Program-made: the position numbers and the translations under genes
Shown here: positions 49,190 through 61,700 of the stretch, piece by piece
Position numbering within the stretch: the first letter of the stretch is position 1
Layout of the letters: each line of letters starts with the position of its first letter
Assembly (NCBI GenBank): GCA_024529925.1
Contig: JAFEUB010001185.1
Span: 159,001 to 223,000 of the forward strand
Length of the DNA stretch: 64,000 nucleotides
Direction: 5' to 3'
From: Ophthalmolycus amberensis
Taxonomy: Eukaryota > Chordata > Actinopteri > Perciformes > Zoarcidae
Notes under the pieces: generated by a model
What the model saw: the letters and a program-made list of their open reading frames with translations, nothing else
Told to the model about the DNA's origin: nothing
The model's database searches: none

Positions 49190-49715
49190 GTAAAACAGAG
49201 TTTACGTCATTAAGTCATTGCACAGTATGTCAAACAAGTCGTGTCTGGCCTGAAACGTCCTAGTATAGTATGTTGAAGTAACAGTATGCCAACAAGTCAT
49301 GAAACAGTATGAGAACAAATGTCACAAATTACAAGTCGTATGTCAACCATAGAACTGTATGATAAATATTAATCATAAAATGTCATTACGTTTAGTAATC
49401 ATACTAGTTTGCCCAAAGTCATAAATATAACAAAGCCTTACAAATCATGAAATCATAATTGAATTACAAAAAGTCATAACATGTGTAGGATAGGACATCC
49501 TTAAAAATACATATAGAACATCACTAGTCATAGTATAATAGGTTGAAAAGAGTCTGTATAGTTTCATGACAGAAGTTATAGTATGTAAAAAAAGTAGTCA
49601 TGTAAACAAATCATAATAAAATTCGTAGTATAGTTTGTCAAAAGTTGTTAAAGCATAGTATGTTGACGTTATTAAAAATAAATTTAAATTAATAAGAAAA
49701 TTCGTAGTAAAGTTT
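49190..49715. repeat. Degenerate AT-rich tandem repeat between dnd1 and myotilin-like gene
   Basis: The words agtatgt, aagtcat, tagtatag and gtcaaa recur every 20-45 bp (for example agtatgtcaaacaagtcgtg, agtatgccaacaagtcatg, cgtagtatagtttgtcaaaa). No exact period survives. The region fills much of the gap between the two convergent 3' ends. Confidence 0.65.
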
Positions 49716-50135
49716 CAGCGCTGAGAGCGGGAAGAGTACAAATGCAGAGCTACCGTTACAGGTCGCGTTATCCAAAAGCTCACGCTGCAGATCATTACTT
49801 TGACGTAGCGGCTCCAAAATGAACTAAATCGGTAAAGGACTAGTACTACTGTCAGGTTAAAATGTGCTAACACTGGAGAGAGAAAGATGGACAGAGGTAA
49901 ACAAGCTTCTGCTTCTACATTCATTAGCAGCTTCAGTCGCTTGAGCTTTAAAAGTCATTTCACTGCTGGAAGAGAAGCGGCTGCATGGAGGAAGGGCTCC
50001 CTCTTGTGGCAGAACGTTACAGGACAGCTGTAGTACTACACCAAGCACCTCTGAGTACTGATCTGGGACGGGTTTAATCTTTCAGGGAAAACAAAAAGTA
50101 CAAAAGAACAGGAGGCAAAGCCAGGGTCACATGAC

Positions 50136-50141
50136 TTTATT
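50136..50141 (-). terminator. Poly(A) signal candidate for the myotilin-like gene
   Basis: Minus strand aataaa, about 1.69 kb beyond the stop codon at 51,828-51,830. It is the first canonical hexamer I noticed in that direction; use is inferred. Confidence 0.4.
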
Positions 50142-50927
50142 CCTCATTCATCCAGTGATATGTAGAACTTACACAAACAATACTGAGAGAAAACACACAC
50201 TACTACCTGCTTTTTAAAAGCTCAACAGAAAGGGCCTAACTCCCCAAAACGTTTCACCATGCTTGATCCAAACACCATGAACCTTTGGTTCCGAGTGAAA
50301 GTACATATTTTAGCCTCGTCTTAAGGGGGATTCCTGTCAATGAGCACACGGACTTGTGGTTAAATACCACATCATCTCTGCACGTACAGCATCTGTTTTT
50401 ATGTAAGGATCTGGTCACAAATGGAGAGTTTGGCAAATCTGTCCACAGGCTGATATCTAATCGGTCAACTGAACACACAAAATCAATGCATTGAAGGGGA
50501 AAACAACGTGTAAAGTGTAAAAACACTGCAGGTGTGCTCCAATGGAAGTTGTGTTCAGTCTTTAGAGGCTGGGCTTGTGTCTCACTCACTGGTGTGACAC
50601 GCCTCTGGTTGCACCCTTCTCACAGGCCAAGAGAGGGGCACGATAACTAACAGCTTCAGTTCATTCACGTACGCTCGCTGTATATTAGAAAGCAACCGTA
50701 AAAACACACAGACTGAATTCATTCCACAGCAGAGGATCGGAGCAGCGAGTGACAACTGAGCTGTCCTCAGTTAGCGGAGCTCTACGGACACACATCCTCA
50801 GAAGCAGCAGCTGTCACTCAGGGACAGGAGCACCAACTCATCGACAGAGGAGCGGGGGGGGCTGGAGGAGACCGTTGTCAGGGTTAAAGTGCAGCGCAAG
50901 ATGTTTGCAGTGTTGCACTGTGGGTAC

Positions 50928-51181
50928 TAGTGATGCACGGGTGTGCCCACCCGACATGCTACGAGAGTCAATCTGCAGAAATGTGCGTGAATCAACCACC
51001 CGACCCGCAAACCGCCAAATGTATGAATCATAGAAGCACTATCGTCAGGTCTGAGACAAGGGGACTTGGGTTTTTAATAATTTAACGCTGCTTTGTCACT
51101 CTTTGACCCGTGACATCTTCTAGTAAGTTTAGCCCGAAACCCGCCCGACCCGCGGGTAGTGGATCGACCCGCTCATCACTA
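50928..51181. mobile_element. Short hAT-type element in myotilin-like 3' UTR (254 bp)
   Basis: Left end tagtgatgcacgggt; right end reverse complemented tagtgatgagcgggt, 13 of 15 matching. Flanks gtgggtac (50,920-50,927) and gttggtac (51,182-51,189) form an 8-bp duplication with one mismatch. tagtg termini and an 8-bp duplication fit hAT. Interior is rich in acccg words and non-coding. Confidence 0.75.
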
Positions 51182-51827
51182 GTTGGTACTGTACTCTCGG
51201 GTTGCTTCCTGTTCTAGTACTGAATGACCCTGTGTGCTGTCGTCAGTGTTCTGAGGGGAATCAGAGGGTTTTTGCGGTGCAGTCCTGTAGTTGGTCTGAC
51301 TGTGCCCCAACGTATCCAGGTCTATGAATAAATCCATGACCATGAGGTCAGCACAGACAGCACAGACAGGCGTATCGGCATGGACCAGACATCAGCTCTG
51401 CAGCCGTTAACACAGAGACAAGCACAGTGGAGACAAACAGCAGCAGATGGGCAGCGTGAGTGTGGAGACACTACCGAGTGCTCCTCATGGCGAGGGTTGT
51501 TTCCTCAACACGTAAACATCTAACGGGTTCTTTTGAGCAAATTCAAACCTTTTATAACAAAAAAAAAAAAAAGAACAAATACCATATCGTAGTATATGTT
51601 GAAGGGTTTCCCTTTAAAAGTACCTTAATCTTAAATAAAACTGTCGTGTTTATACAACAGACCCACAGTGAACCTGACCTTTGGCCTCACAAGTGTTCTG
51701 CATCCTGGTCTGCTGAACCAAAGCATGATTAGTACCAAACCTGCCCTCCAGATGACAGCAAATACAGCTTCACACTTCTGGGATGTGCCGCCGCTATCTG
51801 AGGATGTAACTGGGTTGAGGTGGGGGT

Positions 51828-51964
51828 CTACAGCTCCTCGCTCTCATACAGAGGGGCGGTGTGCTGGGCGGGGCTCTCCGCGGTCAGGGCCGGCACGTGG
51901 CTCAGAGAGGACAGCAGCTTCAACGTCTTGGAGCCGGGGGGCGCCGTCTTCATGGGTGTGCGAG
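51828..51964 (-). CDS. myot: myot-like exon 17 (C-terminus)
   Basis: Encodes TRTPMKTAPPGSKTLKLL and ends HTAPLYESEEL stop. LYESEEL equals the myotilin C-terminus as I know it (palladin ends ESEDL). The acceptor is preceded by a long C-rich tract (51,965-51,998). Confidence 0.9.
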
Positions 51965-54900
51965 CTGCAGGGGCAGGGGGGGGGGGGGGTGGGGGGGTCA
52001 GTTCAAATGTGTTTTATTATTCATCAACACATCTCTGACGGCAAACACTTTGAAACGTGAAAAGATAACGTGCCGTTATTATTACCAACAATATTATCAT
52101 TTGATTCCAGTATGACCTGTTTGTAATGTCATTTAAACGCAAAGACTAATATTTTACATTTAGAACCAACTGAAAACTTGAGGTGCAAATGTAGAGTTTT
52201 ATATCGAGGAGATTACTTATCTGTAAGAAACAATATACAACTGGTTTTCTGATACTATAAGTACATAACACACTGGAGAGTGAAGCTGTAATGCTCCACC
52301 ATGGGGTGAAAAATACACTTTTATATTATATTTATGTGAATAATAAGGAATAACACCACTGGTGTCACCCTCGGCAGCGACCGCTCCTACTGGTGGAAAA
52401 CTGGCTCATCATTCCATTCATGCCAGCTGTCTGCAAATAGCTCTTCTGCCCCGCTCCCCACAGCCGGGACAGACACATAGCAACCAGCACCCAGTAGAGC
52501 TCCACGGCTCCCCACACAGAGAGAAGTCCTCTGGAGAGAGTCATGCTTCAGAGTTATACTGCCGTACTACCAACTGTACACTTGCTGCTGACTCTGCAGC
52601 TGCTTGAGGGAAGTTATTACACCAACTACAAGTGCTTAGTGATGTTTGCAGTGTTGCACTGTGGGTACTAGTGATGCGGAGTAACTCTGTAAATGGTCCT
52701 GGTTCAGATGTGGTGGTCTGCTTGCTGAGTCCAGCTCAGGTAGTTTGTGTGTCCTCTCACACAGCAGCTGGCGTGTCATGTGATCGAGCAGACACCTGAT
52801 ATCTGCGGTGTACTTTCCTCCAGTGAGCTCTCTCATCAGTGGATGCTCGGACTCAGTGGATGCTGCAGTATTCTTGAGGAGAGCTCCGTGCGTTCGTCAG
52901 GTTTCCGCTCGATCACATAACACAACATGTGTTTGGCGCGTTGCAAGCTGGAGTCACTGGAGCGTGGAGCGTCCTCCATATGCTGTCTGATTCTACTGCC
53001 TGCACTACCATGGTAACCAGATAACACACATGCTTTACTTACTGCCCACATCCAGCCTGGCGTTGCACGTGGACATGCCGGCTTCATTGATGGCGGATAG
53101 AGTGTACCAGCCGGCATCGGACTTCATCAGCCTCTCCAGCAGCAAGCACTGGCGGCCTGACCCGTCCTGATACAGACTGTGGACACAAAGAGTCAGTAGT
53201 ACGAGGTGGTTACAGTGGGCTGAGACAACAAAAGCACAATTAACAAAAACAATAATATGAGAAATGATTTAGTGCAGATTACATATAGTTTCCCATGTGA
53301 GACGATTGTGCAGTAGGAACTAGAGACTGTATAAACTATGTGCTATGTCTCTATTGAAAGTATAGCTGTGACCTGCCATCAGGAATCAGACTCTTCATCC
53401 TCAATAACATTAGAGCTCACTGTGCACATCATTCTACCTGTGCACATTGCACAGGTATGTTTCACCAGCTAGCAGCAGACTGCGTCTGTCAGTTGGTGCC
53501 GGGCAGGCAGTGAGCAGGCTTTTCAAGTACCTCATTCTGTTGGGATCGATGCGCAACATGTCTTTATCTTTCTTCCAGTAGAGCTGTGGGGGAGGGGACG
53601 CGTCCACTTTGCACTCTAACCGCACCGTGTCCCCCTCTAGAGCTCTGGAGTTGGACATCTTCTGGATGAAGATGGGAGGACGGAGAGGCTCCTGGGCTGC
53701 AGAGAGGAGGACGCACAGCACAGGGGTTCGAGTCTCTCAAAGCAAAGCTGGCATAGCTTAGTAAATCAATCCGAGCATTACTAAGCTACACCTTGATGAT
53801 GACGTTCTATGAAAGAAAGACAGCAGTTCCAGCCTGAATAGAGGGTGTACTGCAGTGACATGTTTTACCTAACACATGAAGCCTCATGGTAAACTTGCTC
53901 TCCCCTGCTCGGTTCCTGGCCACACAATCATAGACGCCGGCGTGGTGCACTGTGACGATCTCTATGAGGAACGAGTGCATCCCTTTTTCACACACCAACA
54001 TCTTATGGAAGTCGTCTGGACGGATGGCTTTACCGTCCAGGTACCAGCACACGTCTGGTGTGGGGAGGCCTTTGACCTGGATTGAGAACACGACCGCACC
54101 AGAATTACATTGGTTCTTTCAGGTACGAGTTGTGCTAATATGAGCTTGTTATGATACAGGCGTGAGTGTTCACCTTGAAGTCAATCCTACAGAAGCGTCC
54201 CTCCTCCACAGTGAGGTCTGCAGGGACCTGCATGAAGCGAGGAGCGTAACATTTCTCCTGGATAGCTGAGCCCTCGTTCCCCCTCTCGTCTGTCCCTGTG
54301 TGGCGCCTCCCCCTGCAGGGAGAGGGAGAATATTTAACCAACCTGACCTCACTCTCTATGACAACCAGCGACGGAACAGGTTGCTCGTGTGTGAGAGCCG
54401 TCTCTCCCTCCTGACAGACAACTAGTAATATTCATAGCACAACACAATGTGGAGATGAGGTAAGAATACAGTTTTAAAAGTAAAACATGAAATCCCTGTT
54501 TCCATCATACATGACTGTACAGAGCAACAGCACACTCACAAGCGTCAAATACTCATGAGCTGCACAAATGACTAACATAGATTATAATGCACTTCTTTGC
54601 TTAAAGATGGATGGAGTGAATACATACTGCTGGATTGGAGTAAAATGTTATGAGTAACATTTATACAGAAGTTATATTTATTTACCAGAGTCCACCTGTG
54701 TGCCTTCCTTCTGGTGAGTCTGGCTGCAACAGAAAACACACTCGTATAAGCAGAGGTAATCAGAGGGTTGCACTTTGAAAAGCAACCCATTCTAGTCTGG
54801 CAAAATGTGTGTGCGTGTTCTGACACAATAGTCCTGTTGTCACCAGTGAAAGGGGCTCCTTCTCAGAAAGCAGGCAAGAAATAGCAGCTGACAAATCTGT

Positions 54901-55536
54901 GTGTACATGCATGTGCAAGAGAGAGAATAGATCGCGCAAAGCCCTGTGAGTGACACAGGCATTTCGGACAGAACAATCTCCCACACACACACACACACAC
55001 GCGCACACGCGGGCTCCCTGTGCAGCCATTCAAACCCAAGTGAGTGTAATAATGTGTGGTCTTTACTGAACAGCTAAGTGAACGCTAATGGGCTTTGGAC
55101 CAGAGCCAACACAAATGTCTGTGCAGCACAGTCAGCACTGCAGCACACATCAGTACAACGCGCTGTAATCATGAAGTCCACTCGCTAGGAGAAGACAGCT
55201 GTTGTCGTACCTGGTCGGGTTGGGAGTCTGAGAGGACTGTCCTGGTCCACCGTGTAGTTGGCGTTGTCTGGACCCAGCAGCCTGCGAGCCATGCGCTCCT
55301 CGTAGGACAGTTTCTGTTTGAAAATCAAGCTGGATTCTGTTAAACTGTCGTCTTTCATCTTTCTCACACAGACGTTGCGTGCTGTAGTTTGTTTTGGTAA
55401 ACTATTTCAACTATGTCTTTTTTTACATTAAAGAAGGCACACACTGCCCGTGTGAATGGGCTGAAGTGTTTGTGTTGGTGGGAGGAATGTTTTGTAGTTT
55501 TTTTCCTTTATTCTTGCCCTTCCTACATAGTCTGCA

Positions 55537-55572
<36 letters not shown>

Positions 55573-58500
55573 GGCTGTTTCTCCTCCTGGCCTCCTTTGA
55601 GCGCAGCTTCTTCTCCAGATCCTGGATGAGGGCATCTTTGGAGCCCTGGATGTCTTCGTCTGTGGAGCGAGAGGAAGATGGCCGAGGAGCCACAGACTTC
55701 TTCACAATGGGCTTGGGCAGGCTGAGGGTGGAGAGATACAAAGGAGGGAGAAACACAAGTTAGAGCGCTCAAAGTAAGGAAGTAAAGATACAAACTTGTA
55801 TCCAGCGCTTGTCCGTAGCTGACCAGTTTAACGCTGCAGTGACCTGGACCCGTTGTTGCGCTTCATTGGGTGAACTTTTCTGACTAATGAATGCTATTAA
55901 ATGCATTTAATACAGAGACTGCAAAAAAACTGGTGGCCACGCTTGCTTCTTGCTTTTATACAACTGATTCCATCAAATAACACCACTCCTGTTTTGTTAT
56001 GAAAAAATGCCAAATTGCCGTATACTTTGACTCACATGCTTGGCGCTGCCTTGTAGCTGGCGGGCAAGGAGACCACAGCAGGAGGTACTCTGTTCTGACC
56101 GTTGGGAGTGGTGGGCTGTTGCAGAGAGGAGGAGGAGAAGGGGGAGAGAGGGGAGCGAGGGAGGGACGGTGACACTGGGAGAGGCTGCTGGGACGTCATG
56201 GGGAGGAGAGGGCTGCAGGGGGCGGGTGGGAAGCGGGAGGGGGAGAGGGAGAGCTGGGGACGGTTGGAGTTGGGAGACAGCTTGGAGGAGGAAAAAGGGG
56301 AGAAGGCAGACGGGGAGGGCAGCACTGAGCAGAGGTAGGCAGCGGGAGCCGATATAGCGTCCTGATTGGCCGGCAGGGTGGCGCTGCCGAGGCCGGTGGC
56401 ACTGGGGATGCTGGGGGTGAGGGTGATGGTGGAGCGCATGGTGGTGCGGGGGAGAGAGGCTGAGGAAGGCCGGGATGGTGGGGGCAGAGGGACTCAGCAT
56501 GGGGGCAGTGAAGGCTTGAAAAGGCGCAGAGGAGGAGGCCGGGGTGGAAATGGGAGAGCTGAGACTTGAAGAGGAGGGGGAGGACTTGCCCATGCCGTTG
56601 GCGTGGGTCTGGATCTGGCTCTGGACCTGGGCCTGGGTATGGACCTGGGTCTGGGCGACAGACTGGGCCTGGGCCTGGACCTGGGTCTGGGTCTGGGCGA
56701 CAGACTGGGTCTGGCTCGGACTGAGGCTTAGTGACTGAAACTGCGCCTGGGTCTGTGACAAGGACTTGGACACTGACTGAGTCTGAGAGAAAGACTGACT
56801 TTGCGTGGACGTCATGTTAGCTTGACTCTGTAGTCTCCGTGACGTTCAAGCTACTTTGAGACCGGCCAAGGTTCTGCTGGGAGTGGTTCTGATTCTCCTG
56901 GGCCTCCTTCAGAACGCTGTCGTAGCTGGGGGCCTGAAAGGCCGGCTGAGATTGGATGAAATGCCGCGGTCGCTCATAGTTGAAGGCGCTGGGGGGGAAG
57001 ACGCTGGGAGTGAAGGTCGGCAGGTCGGACAGGTTCATGTTGGGGCCTCCTGGCTGGGGGGGCTGGGGGGGAGACGACACACACATTCACAAAAACTGAA
57101 TGAAGGTGGAATTCTCCCATTTGTGATGAAGACAGGACATTGAGGAATGAAGCTACTTAACACAACACATTGTGTAAGACACTTACAGTGAAGCTGAGCT
57201 TGGATGGGCTGAACAGCCTGGGCGTTTGGGCTTTCTCCTTGACCTGGGTTGGTGGTGGAGGGCTGGGCGTATAGGCTCGGACGGGGACCCCTGGTGACCT
57301 TTGGCCCCCTGAGCTCGGGGCGCGCTCCTCCTCGCTGCGACCAAAGGGCTCTTCAGAGGAGTGGTCGGCCGGCTGAGGCTCTGGATAACTGACAGAAGCA
57401 GACATGAAAGTAAAGATTAGGACTTATTCCTAAAAACGACCGGCTCTGGGATGAGCAACAGAGAGAGCGCAGGGAACCTGAGAGTCCTTTAAGGGCGAAC
57501 TGATTGAGAAGTGGGGGGAGGACATAAAGAAGCAATACTATGTCTTAAGTGTGCCCATTGAATTGGATTGTAACTATGCTGCGACTCCTCCCAGGCTCGC
57601 CACCTTGGCCTGGATGAAGGCTACATTCATGGCAGTCTGGTCAAGAACTCTACTAGGAAAGGGCTTAGGGTTGGAGGTAGAATATAGTAGTGACGCTAAC
57701 ATATCTCATCTGCCTCCTGCAAGTCCATGCAGAGCAACATAATTAACATGGAAAGGAGTCTTTTCTGGTGAGGGAGGGGGGGGGGGGGTCAGAGGGATGT
57801 CTAAAAGAGTCTAAAAGACACATGGAAACCGGAAACCTAAAACCTCCTTCGAGGGTTAGTGACTGATACTTTTTTGAGATGGAGACATTATGTTGGCTGA
57901 TATTGTTTTTTTCGAAGACAATTTCTGATGAGAATCTCTTAAATTTGGTTCATAATGAAATGTGAGATTTTACAGCTAAACCCTGCGCTGCTCCTCAGGG
58001 AATACACCATGAACTAGCACCTGTTTCTACACTACCTGAGACACATTTATAGTATTCTGAAAGGACATTCATTGTGACTTATCGGCAGTCATATAGCCCA
58101 AACTGATGCAATGAATCAGAATGAGACGTTTCACAGCAGACAGAGCACAGTTTCAGCAGTGATGATAGTGATCCTGGCTCATGGAGGCGTCACACATGAA
58201 TGTGATGCACCAGCTGACTTATGTTATCAATCACAGTCAATATGAGTCAATCTGACATACACGTGTTTATCAGTTTGTGCTGTACTTACTGTTCTTTAAA
58301 TACTACTATGATAATAATACATTGTATTTGTATAGTGCTTTACAGGTACTCAAAGGTACTCTACATGGTAAAACAGAAACAATAGAAGCAAAACAATATA
58401 AACAAGGGAGAGATAGATGACATTCTAACTTAGATATACCGGTAGGTGAGTTTTAAGTGACAGAGAACGAGGTGTTGGGAGAGAGAGTTCCAGAGGGAGG

Positions 58501-58738
58501 GGGCAGCAATGGAGAAGGACAGAGTGGGGGGGGGGGGGGGGGTGTTAAGGAGGTTGGTGTCAGCGGTTGGGTGTGTGTCGCTGCAGGAGGTCTAAAGGTA
58601 TGAAGGGGTTTAGGGTTATGAAGGGCTTTGTGTGTGAATGAGGAGAATCTTGAACTGGATTCTTTGCTGTGAGGGGAGCCAGAGGAGGTTCTGAAGGACT
58701 GGGATGATGTGGTCTCTGGTGCGCGAGTGGGAGACCAG

Positions 58739-58775
<37 letters not shown>

Positions 58776-61700
58776 TATTTAGTATGGTGATGGTATACAC
58801 AGTATGTGTATTTGTGTTTGTATAATTAAGTAGGCGAAGCTATATTGGTCTTGGAATTCGGACATCAGCTGGCAGGTGCAGGCGCTCTACTGGTGAGCCA
58901 ATCCTTTTAAAACACACACTACAAGATCTGCATGGCATTGTGGGTAGGAGAATGCTAAGCTGCCCTAAGTCCTCTGTATGAGCGGCGAAAAACACGAGGG
59001 AAGTTACCATCAACAATATATGGATTTTATATCATGAAACGAGACTAGACATTAGATTTTGGATATCATAATATAATAGGGCATACGTGTTGTAGTTTCC
59101 TTGTTTTAAAGGCTGCATTACAATAAAGTGATGTCATTTAAAGTGTCTGTTCCATTATTTGACTTTACCCACTCAGTCATTATATCCACGTTCTTATGAT
59201 CGTTGAATAAAGATGTCTTTCTGTAAATATTTAGTGAGAGCACCAATGGTCATCCCGACAATATCAATCAAAAATATCACGATAATTGATTTTCCCCGTG
59301 CTAGCCAGCCCTAAATGTCTCCAACAAACTGATCAATCAGGTTGAATAACTTCTTTATACCGTAAAGCTGTTAAGCTATTATAGTGAAAGCCCAACATGC
59401 CATACGAAATGCCTCCAAGAATTTTTGTTTTCACAGCTGACGCAATCTTTAAACGACAACTCGTCAACACCTTCTCGTCAGACGTCATTATTACGGACAC
59501 CGACGCCATGTGTGCTCTCCACATGAGATCACCAACACTCTCCTGTAGCACCATGAAACACTCACTGGTCACCATGAGACACTCGCTGAATCAATCAGCA
59601 ACGACACAGAAAGCTCAAGAGATAAAGTGTGACCGAATATTAACTATCGTCCGTGGTATTTTACATGTGCTGTGATATGAATGCACTTTGGGTGGGATAG
59701 TTTTGAATATCGTATCCAGTGTTTTCCAACAAGCTGATCATTTATTTGTGGTGCAATATTAAAAAACTGCAAAAAAATAACATTGTATTCCAAAGCTAGT
59801 GTCTGATTATACACCTGCACGTGAATGCAATTCAATTCAATTTATTTTGTAGAGCCCAAAATCACAAATTCTCCTCAGAGGGCTTTACAATCTGTACACA
59901 TGCCACATCCTCTGACCTTTGACCCTCACATCAGAACAGGAAAAACTCCCCAAATAACCCTTTAATGGAGAGAAAAGAGGGAGAGACAGAGGAGGGATCC
60001 TCTATCAGGGTGAAGTGATAGATGTCATGTGTACAGAATTAACATCATAACAGAGTTTCAACACATTCAATGCATATGGCAGACATTATTCATAACGCAC
60101 CATTCCGTTTTCAGTATTTCCTTACACTAAATATAAAAATAGAACAATTAACTATTAGTATGTGCTGCCTGTCATACTGCAAACACAAGTCCACAGCACA
60201 ATAAAGACCTGAAGCAGCTCCACAACATCCCACAGAGAGAGAGAGTGAATATCACATTACATGTATCAGTAACGTTACCAACAGGCGTCGAATTTACCGC
60301 CGCTTGATATAAAACACGACCCCGTAAACCTGGTTTATTTTGACAAATAAACGTGTTGGATAAAAGCGAGGAGGACTACCGTCAGACCGTCACTGTGTCC
60401 CGTTAGCTTCATTGGGACGCCGGCTGGTTGAGATGACACAAAGCCCCAGAATAGACTGAAGTCCACCTCCCTAGTGCTCTAAACATAGTTCGACCTTTTC
60501 AGGAGGACACGACTAACGTATTACTTTTCCATGATATAAACAAGTCAGACAAGTTAGCTTGTTCAGACACTAACGTGAATGTAGAAGTACACCACAGAGG
60601 TTAAAAGTATATGACTCCAAACAACAGAAGTCCCCGGCAGGTTGGGACGGGACGATATCTTCTTACCTTGTTTCTGCACCACTTTCCTTTAATACTGGCT
60701 CAACAAAGCGCACTTTCCCCGCGTGAAGAGGAATCCCAGCACCGGGTTGAGAGTGGGAGGCTGATTGTAACAGGTGACACCGCGCGCTCACGAGGCAGAG
60801 AGACGAAAGGGTCGCGCGGGTCCCGCCGACTGGTTAACTCTTTTCCAAAAGTTCAGACTCGTCATCATCACAACTGCATGTGTGTAAGCTCAGTGGTTCA
60901 GTGCACACACAGCTGCTCTCTGACCAACACTCACCTGTTTGAAATATGTTTTTCTTTTCATTATTCAATTTAGTTTGACATCAATTTGTATTTTTACAGC
61001 CCTTCTCAAAAGCTGCATGCATTGTTCTCCTTGATACGCCTCATCAATATTGTGTACTAATTATTATTATTAAGATCTCACTTGCTCCTGTTAGGTATTT
61101 CTCGTGAAAGAAAGAAAAGCAGAAAGAAAGAAGGGTGAACTTGAAAACTGTCTTCTTCTTCAATTGTAGAATGATACAACAGCGACCTCGTCTGGATTTA
61201 AAGAGGAACTGCAACAGTTTTAACATCATTTCTTGGAAACGTGTGCTCCTGAACACACATTGAAACTACATTGTAACAAAACAAAGTGTGTGAATGAATG
61301 GATACATAAATACACTTATAAGCCTGTTCCATGAACTGAAATGATACTTTGTGTTTCCTATAGACACAATGCAATTGGCCATCATTTGCAGTAATGACAA
61401 GACTGACTGCAAGTAACTATTAATAATAAGGTCAAGGGTCAGAGGTCATTCCAGCATGTGGGGAATGAGTGCAGGTAAAACAAATGATTGTTTTTTTACT
61501 CCACAATAAGACAATTGTAGAGCACGGTGGAGCACCACGTGCTCACTATCACACAAAAGAAGCAGCACATTGCTGGTATTAAAATAACGGTTTGTGCATA
61601 AACACTGGGGTCAGTGAATAGTGTTCACAGACTGATTGATGTGTGTGTTCTACGTGTGTGTGTGTGTGTGTACCATCTACTCACTCTGCTACAGGCATGT

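Larger units (their letters stand above)
57389..61684 (-). other. myot-like intron 7 (4.3 kb)
   Basis: Contains no recognised coding exon. Holds interspersed-repeat sequence at 58,300-58,790 with (GT)n at 58,741-58,773, another repeat at 59,828-60,010, and a CpG-richer stretch at 60,280-60,850 with a candidate alternative first exon. Confidence 0.55.

Noticed and set aside
55997..56430. Continuation of the Gln-rich frame of exon 9 into a Leu/His/Pro-rich stretch
   Set aside because: From about 56,480 downward another frame carries the family-like sequence and joins exon 10 in phase; the continued frame looks non-native.
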